Shown: positions 26,172 through 34,700 of the stretch, one piece after another | Position numbering within the stretch: the first letter of the stretch is position 1 | How the letters are laid out: each line of letters opens with the position of its first letter | NCBI GenBank assembly: GCA_002162955.1 | Contig: MABD01000011.1 | Coordinates: 1-64,000 of the forward strand | DNA from: Gammaproteobacteria bacterium 45_16_T64 | GTDB lineage: Bacteria; Pseudomonadota; Gammaproteobacteria; Pseudomonadales; Ketobacteraceae | DNA: 64,000 bases | Reading direction: 5' to 3' | Program-made: the position numbers and the translations under genes | The notes under the pieces: model-generated | What the model saw: the letters and a program-made list of their open reading frames with translations, nothing else | The model's database searches: none | What the model was told of the DNA's origin: nothing

Positions 26172-26311
26172 TCTGTGTAGGTAGGTTCCGGACTTATGAT
26201 CAAACGCAATTGTGATCAATTACCGTTGCGGGGGCAGCGTAGGATTCGATCTTTCACCACTGGTGAAACTTCCACCTAACTTCCCATTTAACCCTAAAAG
26301 GGCACCTTCAC
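26172..26311 (-). ncRNA. Cobalamin riboswitch
   Basis: On the minus strand, the leader of cbtB carries the conserved core of the AdoCbl/B12 element: GAAGGTGCCC at the 5' side, an AAATGGGAA segment, then GCTGCCCCCGCAACGGTAA, and the B12-box region AAGTCCGGAACCTACCT at the 3' side. Order and spacing fit the Rfam cobalamin family. It begins about 245 bp upstream of the cbtB ATG. CbtAB genes are a known target of this riboswitch, so it should repress the cobalt transporter when cobalamin is abundant. Confidence 0.88.
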
Positions 26312-26422
26312 AAGAGCGACACAGTACAGTAAACGTGGTGGAATTGGAACCGATTTGACTGATAAGCCGACATTGTCATTTTTAGTTTAGTGTCTAAGAT
26401 TCAGTAATTTAGAGGTAGGCTA

Positions 26423-26457
26423 GGCTAGCGCTTACCCTGAGTAGGTGAGCGCTAGCC
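26423..26457. terminator. Stable hairpin after the TolC-type gene
   Basis: Arms GGCTAGCGCTTACC (26423-26436) and GGTGAGCGCTAGCC (26444-26457) pair over 14 bp (one G-U) with a 7-base loop. It starts 7 bp after the stop at 26464 on the minus strand. Confidence 0.65.
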
Positions 26458-26463
26458 GGTCGC

Positions 26464-28107
26464 TTATTCGTCGCCTTTCCAGGCTTTGTAAGCGTCAAAT
26501 AAACTCTTATGCTGGGGTTTTTTTGGCTTCTTTTCATCATCAAAGGAACGTAGTTGAGTTTCACCGCTATGAAGTTTAATACCGTCAATTTCTTCCAGTG
26601 TTAATTCATCTTTTTCGGCGGTGAATGACGCGTTTGAGTTGCTCGTGTCTAGCCATCCATTTAGTACCTCTAGATCGCCTGGGCTGAGTATTCCAGAGGC
26701 CTTTTTAAGTTTGAGGGTATTTACTATGTAATCGAAGCGTGCGGTCGTTAGTTCTTTGCGAGCGGTATAGACTTTTTTCTGCGAACTAAGCACATCACTT
26801 AGCGAACGAAGCCCTGTTTCGTAACCAGCTTTGATTGCTTTGTAAGCACTGTTGTTGGACTTAACAGCACGCTTACGTGCTTCAAAAGTGGATACATCAG
26901 AAATAACCTTGTTATGGTATTGCCGAGTTTCTCGTATAGCATTACGTGTGGCAAGGTTGCGTCTATGTTTGGCTTCTTCGTGTTGGTAACGTGCTTGTTT
27001 TTCTTGAGAGGTGACAATGCCACCGGAGAAAATAGGCAGAGTCATTTGAATGCCTACAGTGGTTGTCTTCGTGTCTCCTGCTAACCCACCATCACCTCTA
27101 GAATCCGTGTGGTCGAGCGCAAAATCGACTGAAGGAGAGTGCCCAGAACGTTTTTCTTTGATTTGTCTTGCAGCGGCTTCGACGGCAAATCTTGCGGCAA
27201 TAATCTGGTAATTATTGCGCTTGGCAAAATCTTCCCAATCTTTACGTTCTAATGGCTTTGGGTAGTCAACGGGGATGTTTTCAGGTAATGGAGTAACCAT
27301 AACTTCATTTTGCCCCGTTAATAAGGCAAGGTCTTCTTTGATGTTATCTAACGCTACTTCGGCGACCATCTCGGCCGCTTTGGTTAAATCATATGTGCCT
27401 TGAAGTTCGAATAGGTCGGTGTCCCTTGCAAGACCAAGTTTGTACCGATTCTTGATTTCTGTTAATTGTGTTTTGAGGCTCTTGCGTTCAGCTTTTGCAA
27501 TTCGGTATTCCTCTTGAGCTCTAAGAACGCCAAAGTAGCCTTCCGCCGCTTTTAAAACTAAGTCCTGCTGGGCAAGGGCAAGCTCTGCTTCTTGGCTTTG
27601 TTCTAAGCTCTGAGCCCCTTTGTATTTGTACCAACGGTCGGCCCTAAAAAGTGGCTGTATGGCTCGAAAACTGTAGCTTTGTTGTGTGCCCGATTGCGTG
27701 GATGATTCAAGGTCACCAGAGAACAGCCCAAGGCAATCTGAGAATGCGTTGGTTACTGCCCCTGTAGTCGGGGTGGCGTCATCGCCGTTGTTGGCTTCAA
27801 CTACGAGGGTATCAAAACCATCTTGGCATTGGCTTGCTTGGCTTTGAAGCGAGTCTGTGCTCAGGCCTTCGTATTCTTTTTGGCCGTATTGGGCACTTAT
27901 GTACACATTAGGGAGTAGCCCCCCAAATGCTTGGTTAACTGATTCGCGGTCACCGAGGAACTTGGCCTTCTTGGCCGCCCAATCTAGGTCGTTCTTTGAG
28001 GCTAACTGGTAAGTTTCGAGTAGATTGGCAGAAAATGCAGCGGATGAAAGTGCTACGGTACAGGTGAAAATTAGAGCAGACTGAAACTTCCTAAATCGAG
28101 TCTTCAT
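26464..28107 (-). CDS. TolC-family outer-membrane protein
   Basis: A 547-residue TolC-type channel protein. Signal peptide (about 1-27, ASSAAFSA end). The mature chain shows the duplicated helical-hairpin pattern: LLETYQLASKNDLDWAAKKA, QAYEQ-like LAQQDLVLKAAEGYFGVLRAQEEYRIAKAE and TQLTEIKNRYKLGLARDTDL in the first half; FEARKRAVKSNNSAYKAIKAGYETGLRSLSDVLSSQKKVY in the second. It is longer than E. coli TolC (about 493), with extra residues near 80-125 and a charged C-terminal extension. It forms the outer-membrane exit duct for type I secretion or tripartite efflux. It is divergent from the NRPS genes and could export the product, but no adaptor or inner-membrane pump is adjacent, so this is only a possibility. 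Confidence 0.9.
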   Translation of the reverse strand: MKTRFRKFQSALIFTCTVALSSAAFSANLLETYQLASKNDLDWAAKKAKFLGDRESVNQAFGGLLPNVYISAQYGQKEYEGLSTDSLQSQASQCQDGFDTLVVEANNGDDATPTTGAVTNAFSDCLGLFSGDLESSTQSGTQQSYSFRAIQPLFRADRWYKYKGAQSLEQSQEAELALAQQDLVLKAAEGYFGVLRAQEEYRIAKAERKSLKTQLTEIKNRYKLGLARDTDLFELQGTYDLTKAAEMVAEVALDNIKEDLALLTGQNEVMVTPLPENIPVDYPKPLERKDWEDFAKRNNYQIIAARFAVEAAARQIKEKRSGHSPSVDFALDHTDSRGDGGLAGDTKTTTVGIQMTLPIFSGGIVTSQEKQARYQHEEAKHRRNLATRNAIRETRQYHNKVISDVSTFEARKRAVKSNNSAYKAIKAGYETGLRSLSDVLSSQKKVYTARKELTTARFDYIVNTLKLKKASGILSPGDLEVLNGWLDTSNSNASFTAEKDELTLEEIDGIKLHSGETQLRSFDDEKKPKKPQHKSLFDAYKAWKGDE

Positions 28108-28705
28108 CAGTTATGTGTGATCCATCTGGTGATACGGTCGTGGTCTGAGACCTTAGTTATTATCTATAGTTCTTATTTTGGCTAACTATGACAGGTTTTT
28201 TCGTCAGTTAAGATAGCTTACTCCGCATAAATATGCCATAGAAGCCTGATTTCACAGTGTTTAAGTAGTCGTTTGTTGTTTTATGTAAGCTGTGGTCCCC
28301 TCGGCAGCGTGATAAATCATGGCTTTTGAGGGCTAATCGTCCGGTTACCTGAGCAATTCGTTAATTGCTTGACCCAAATGACGAGCAATTTACGCCCGAA
28401 TACCGCTCGTGGTCATTTTTTGATACATTGGTAGACTTTATGTCTACTTTAAAAGTTCGGAAATATTGAATAGAGTAAGCCGACTTAACTTCAGTATATT
28501 GTAGTAATACACTAATAGAATAATAAACTTGGTGCGCTCTAATCTCTGTAACTTTGAAGTGCAACCATTATAAAAACCATTAAAAACAGTATTATGCGTG
28601 TAGTTATCGACAGGCTTAGCGGAATATCCGTGGTTGATCTGCACTGCGTAAACATTACAACAATCAATAAAATAATAAGAATAAACTTTAGGAATAGTAG
28701 AAAAT
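28108..28705. promoter_or_regulatory. Long leader/promoter region of the NRPS cluster
   Basis: A 598-bp gap between divergent tolC-type and NRPS A genes. No protein gene is convincing. Signals seen: a small hairpin GCAATT (28353-28358) with AATTGC (28363-28368); a terminator-like stem ACGAGC (28381-28386) with GCTCGT (28405-28410) followed by a T6 run at 28416-28421; and a 17-bp palindrome GTAGAC-TTTAT-GTCTAC (28431-28447). The region is AT-rich toward the NRPS start. A weak AGGA precedes ATG 28706. A regulated or attenuated promoter is likely, but boxes are not assigned. Confidence 0.45.
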
Positions 28706-31700
28706 ATGTCCAGCGATGTTTGCTTGAATCAGGTGATCCCTACTGAAAAATCAACCTTTGTCGCGCTCCTTCAAGCGCGAGCGGAAAAACACCCTGAGAA
28801 GATTGCCTATACCTTTCTTCCTGACGGAGAAGAAGCCGGCATCAATGTGACATTTGGTGAGCTGGATATTCAGGCGAAAGCGGTGGCCCAACGTCTACTA
28901 ACGTTGGGAGCGGAAGGAGATCGAGCGTTATTGCTCTTTCCTTCGAGTCTTGAATTTGTTTTCGGTTTTTTTGGATGCTTATATGCGGGCATGGTTGCTG
29001 TACCTGCATACCCCCCGCGCAGAAATCAAAATTTGGGCCGATTGCAATCCATTATCGATGACTGTGATCCCACCCTGGTTTTATGTACCTCTAAAGTCAT
29101 GCGTGTTGCTGAGCCGCTATTTAAAGAAACGGGCGGCCTTGATGACTTGAGATGGTTAGCGGTTGATGAAGTGCAGCCAGAGGAGTCTGCTGGCTGGGAT
29201 TACCCTAATATCGATCGCCCCTCTATTGCGTTCTTGCAGTATACATCTGGATCTACTGGAAACCCGAAAGGGGTTATGGTCAGTCATCGTAACTTGATCG
29301 CTAATGAATCACAGATCCAGACGGGATTTGAGTTTAATGATTCTGAAGTGTTTGTGAGTTGGGTGCCGTTATTTCATGACATGGGGTTGATAGGTATGAC
29401 CCTGCAACCGATGTATTTAGGCGTACGCTGTGTCTTTATGTCGCCAGCATCCTTCTTGCAAAAACCGCTGCGTTGGCTGAAAGCGGTGACTGATTATAAT
29501 GGTACGGTTATTTGTGCGCCGAACTTCGCTTATGAATTGGCTATTCACCAAATATCCGATGAGCAGAGAGAAGAGTTAGATCTTTCTACCATTCGACATG
29601 CTTTATCGGGTGCAGAAGCTGTGCGTCCGCAAACCATTGAAAATTTTATTGCGACATACGAATCCGCAGGGTTTGTTCGGGGCACCTTTACACCGACATA
29701 TGGGTTAGCTGAGTCAACGCTGGTAATTTCCTGTGCTCCCAAAGGGGATACGCCTCGTTTTGAAACGGTGAGTGCTTCGGACCTTGAGCAAAACAAAGCC
29801 ATCAAAGTGGGTGCTGACTTCGATGGGAAAACTATCGATCTAGTATCAAATGGTGGAGCTTATCTTGATGGAAAAATTGTTATTGCTCAGCCAGAAACTT
29901 GCACAGAACTACCTGAAGGTGATGTCGGAGAAATTTGGTCGTCAGGTGGTCATATAGCAGAAGGCTATTGGAAAAATGAGAAGGCGACCGAAGAGACTTT
30001 CCAAGGCTTCACCGACGCAGGAGAAGGGCCATTCTTGCGAACGGGAGACTTAGGGTGTGTTATTGACGGTAATTTGTATATTACCGGGCGAATGAAAGAC
30101 GTCATTATTATTCGCGGTGGTAACCATTATCCTCAAGATGTGGAGCATACTGTACAGAAAAGTAACGTGGCGCTTAAAGCGGATGCTGGCGCTGCATTTT
30201 CGGTGGAAATGGATGGGGAAGAGCGTTTAATTGTTGTCCAAGAAGTGGAGAGGCGTTTTCGTCGACGCTTGAACACTGAGGTAGTGTCTGCAGCAGTCCG
30301 TCAAGCAGTAGCCGAAAATCATGAGCTACAGGTTCATACCATCGTTTATCTGCGCCCTGGTAAAATCTTAAAAACCTCAAGTGGTAAGATCCAACGTAGA
30401 GGTAATAAGCAAGCATTTATCGACGGAACTCATGATGTTATTGATGTGAGTTCATTACAAGACAACAGTGCAAGTGGCAAAGCCGCGATCGAAGAAGGTC
30501 TTAAGCTCAGCCGTGATGAATGGCTAGCATTGCCTGAGGTGGAGAAAGAGCCGCGTTTAATTATCTATCTTAAAGCCCTTGTCGCCAATGAAATTGGCGA
30601 AAGTATGGAGCGAATAAAAGAGAATCAAAGTTTGATGGCTCTAGGTATTGATTCGCTTCAGATAACACAGCTCTTCACGCGTATGAAAGAGCGTTTTGAC
30701 GTGAATATGGAATTGCCTGCGTTATTTGATGCGGAAGATTTCCGAGCGCTAGCCGCCGTGTTAGCTGACGCTATTACTGATACAAAAGCGTCGGTGTTAC
30801 CGCCGCTGAGTGCTGTCCCGCGTGAAGAGGCAATGCCACTGTCGTTTTCGCAAAAACGCATGTGGTTCTTTGACAAATTGCACGAACGCAATGCAGCGTA
30901 CAATTTACCTTTTGCTTTAAAAATGCAGGGTGCGTTGGATGTTGACGCATTAGCAAAGGCGTTTGAAAGCATGGTGGCTCGCCATGAAATATTTAGAACT
31001 GTTTATATAGAAGATGATGGTCACGCGCTGCAAGTCATTAAGCCTCCGCATGCTTGGCAATTTGATGTTCAGGATATGACGTACTTGCAAGAGCCTGCAT
31101 TAAGCCGTGCGGTAGATGATGCAATTCGACTGGAAGCTCGAACGCCGTTTGATTTGGAACAGGGGGCGGTCATTCGAGCCAACGTCATTCGTCTACCTGA
31201 TGTTGCTATTGAAGATGGGGTGGTCGAATCCCATGATCGTAGCGCAGAGCAATATTTGTTAACCATTACGATTCATCATATTGCCGCTGACGGTTGGTCG
31301 TTAAGTGTTATCACTGAAGAAATTGCCAAGGCATATGAAGCGGAAGTTAGAGAGGAGAAAGCTCAGCTAAGAGAGATGCCTATTCAGTATGTTGATTTTG
31401 CTACGTGGCAGAAACAACTGTTCGATAGTCATTTGATTGATAGCCAATTGGATTATTGGACGGGTCATTTGGCGGGTGTCCCCGTTCTTGATTTACCGAC
31501 AGATAGACCGCGACCACCCGAGCAGAGCTTTGAAGGTGCGAACTATTACTTCTCAATATCTAAAGAAAAAGTAAAAGCATTAAAACAATTAAGTCGTTCG
31601 CAGGGCGTTACATTTTATATGACGTTGTTGGCGACCTTTAAAGTGCTGTTGCATCAATATACTCAAAGTGACGACATCTGTGTTGGAACACCCATTGCAA

Positions 31701-34700
31701 ATCGATCTACTGAAGAGCTGGAAAAGCTCATTGGTTTTTTCGTCAATACGTTGGCTTTGCGTAGTGATTTCTCTGGCAATCCTAGTTTTACCGATTTCTT
31801 GGGCCGGGTGCGTAAGACAACGCAGGGTGCTTTCGCTAATCAAGATATGCCGTTTGAACGGGTGGTAGAAAACCTCAATATCCCACGGGATATGAGTTAT
31901 TCGCCGGTGTTTCAGGTTATGTTTGTGTTGCAGAACTCAACGATAGACGAAGCCTTCAATTTGGCAGGTGTTAATGTAGAGAGTGTACATACCTCTCCAG
32001 GTACCTCTAAGTTTGATATGACATTGCAGTTCAGCGAAGAGTCTGGTGTATTGCATGGGGATTTGGAATACGCTACAGACTTGTTCGATGAATCCACTAT
32101 TAAGTCGTTAGCGAATCGCTATATCACCCTTGTTGACGCCATTTTAGCGGATGCTTCGGTGAGTGTGGGCGAACTCAATATTATCTCTGAAGATGAGCGT
32201 GCACTGCTGCTGAACCAGTACAATGATTTGGATGCAGACTTCCCAGTGGATAGTACGCTTCATGGGCTGTTTGAGTCCCAAGTAGAGAGAACACCTGACG
32301 CTGTGGCATTGGTGTTTGATAATGACCGCTTAAGTTATCAGCAGCTAAATGAGCGTGCTAACCAGTTGGCGCGACACCTTCAATCGTTAGGGGTGGATCA
32401 GCAATCGTTGGTAGGTGTTTGTTTACATCGAAGCCCCGACATGATCGTGGGGATGCTGGCAATCCTTAAAGCGGGCGCGGCTTACGTGCCTTTGGACCCC
32501 AGCTATCCAGAAGATCGTGTTGCCTATATGTTGTCAGATGCGGCCGCACCGGTAGTGTTAACGCAACAGACATTGGTGGAAATGTTACCGAATCATGAGC
32601 CTGAGAATGGTTTTTCGGTTTTGCCACTGGATACTTTGCAGAGCACGCTGGCGTCTTATGACGTTTCCGACCTAGGGTTGATTGTTAATAACGAACAACT
32701 TAGCTATGTGATTTATACATCGGGGTCCACCGGAAAGCCAAAAGGGGTAATGATCTCTCATGGTAATTCAAGTGCCATGGTGCATTGGGCGCACACTGTG
32801 TATAGCCCACAAGATCTGGCCGGGGTATTGGCAGCAACATCTATTTGTTTTGACCTGTCAGTGTGGGAAATATTTGTTACGTTATCAGCAGGTGGAAGCA
32901 TTATTCTGGCGGATAATGTCTTGGCTTTGCCTCATATACCTGCAGCAGATGATGTGACATTGGTGAATACCGTTCCTTCTGCTATCGCCGCGCTACAAAG
33001 AGAAAATGCGATCCCATCTAATGTGAAAATAATTAACCTTGCAGGAGAGGCGTTGCCAGCAAGTTTGGTGGATTTGTTATATGACACAACTGACGTTGAT
33101 CGTGTGTATGATCTTTATGGTCCTTCAGAAGATACAACGTACTCTACGTATACGTTACGTCAAAAAGACGCGTTAGCGACCATTGGCCGACCAATTAGTA
33201 ATACGCGTGCGTATTTGCTGAATGCCCATGGAGCTTTGGTGCCGCCTGGCATAGCGGGTGAATTGTATTTGTCGGGAACTGGGGTGACTCAGGGGTATAA
33301 GAATTTGCCAGAGATGACGGCAGAAAAATATCTACCGAACCCGTTCGAAGCGGGAAGAGATAATTCAGGTAAATATGCCCGTATGTATCGAACGGGAGAT
33401 CTTGTCCGCTACATGGCTAATGGTAATCTAGAATATCTAGGGCGTATTGATCACCAAGTGAAAGTGCGTGGGTTTAGAATTGAATTGGGCGAAATCGAAA
33501 CTGCCATTAATTCTGTAGATAAGATTCAAGAAAGTCTCGTGGTAACTAGTGATGACGCTGCCGGCCATAAGTCATTGATTGCTTATGTGGTGTCGTCGGT
33601 TGAATCTGAAGCACTTATTCCCGAAATTCGAGATGCGATCCGCGCCGATTTACCTGATTATATGATGCCAGCAGCTTTTATCGTGTTAGATGAATTTCCG
33701 CTAACACCGAATGGGAAAATTGACCGGAAGGCGTTGCCAGCCCCTACTGCAGATATGTTGCTTGTAGGCGAGTTTGTTGAGCCAAGAAATGATAACGAAG
33801 CCAAGATGGCCGACATTTGGAAGGCTGTGTTAGGACTTGATAAAGTCGGTGTTACTAGTGACTTCTTTGAACTTGGCGGACACTCGTTGTTAGCAACGCA
33901 GTGTATGTCTCGTATCAGAGATATTTTCGAAATTGATCTGCCAGTGAAGGCGTTGTTTTCCGCGTCGACCATTGAGCAATTGGTGTTGCGTCTAAGTGAT
34001 GGTAAGGCCGTGTCAGGGCTGACTGCCCCAAAAATCGTTAGGGTGGATAGGGAAGAAGAATTGCCGTTGTCGTTTGCTCAACAGCGCCTGTGGTTTTTGA
34101 ATCAGCTTGAGACAGGGGATTCTGAATATAATATTAGTACTTCTTATAATATGCCTGCGACGATTCGTATAAAAGGGGATCTGAATACCAACGCCTTGAA
34201 AAAGGCATTTCAGGCTCTGGTTGATCGTCATGAATCGTTGCGAACATCTTTTCTTGTCGACGATGGGGTTGCAACGCAAGTTATTCGTGAACCGTCCGAT
34301 TGGTTTATGGATATTCGTGACATTAGTCACCTTGAATATGAAGAACGAGAGACTGAGATTATTCATTTTGCAGAGGATGAAGCTGCTCGATCATTCGATT
34401 TAATATTGGGGCCTATTAATAAAGCTCGTCGAATTCGCTTGATACGCTCGCGCTTATTGAAGTCTGCGGATCAAGAGCATGTATTGCTACTCACGATGCA
34501 CCATATTATTTCTGATGGCTGGTCTCTAGGTGTCATTATTGAAGAGATTGCTGAGCTTTATGGTGCGATCGTTGAAAGTCGTGAGTCAACATTGCCGCCG
34601 TTGGAAATTCAATACGTAGATTATGCTCGCTGGCAGCGTGATTGGATGGAAGGCCCTGTATTTGATCATCAATTAGCATTTTGGAAAAAGCATCTAGACG

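Noticed and set aside
28361-28644. Two overlapping minus-strand ORFs of 66-67 codons upstream of NRPS A
   Set aside because: They overlap each other in different frames, lack ribosome binding sites and sit in an AT-rich leader with hairpins.
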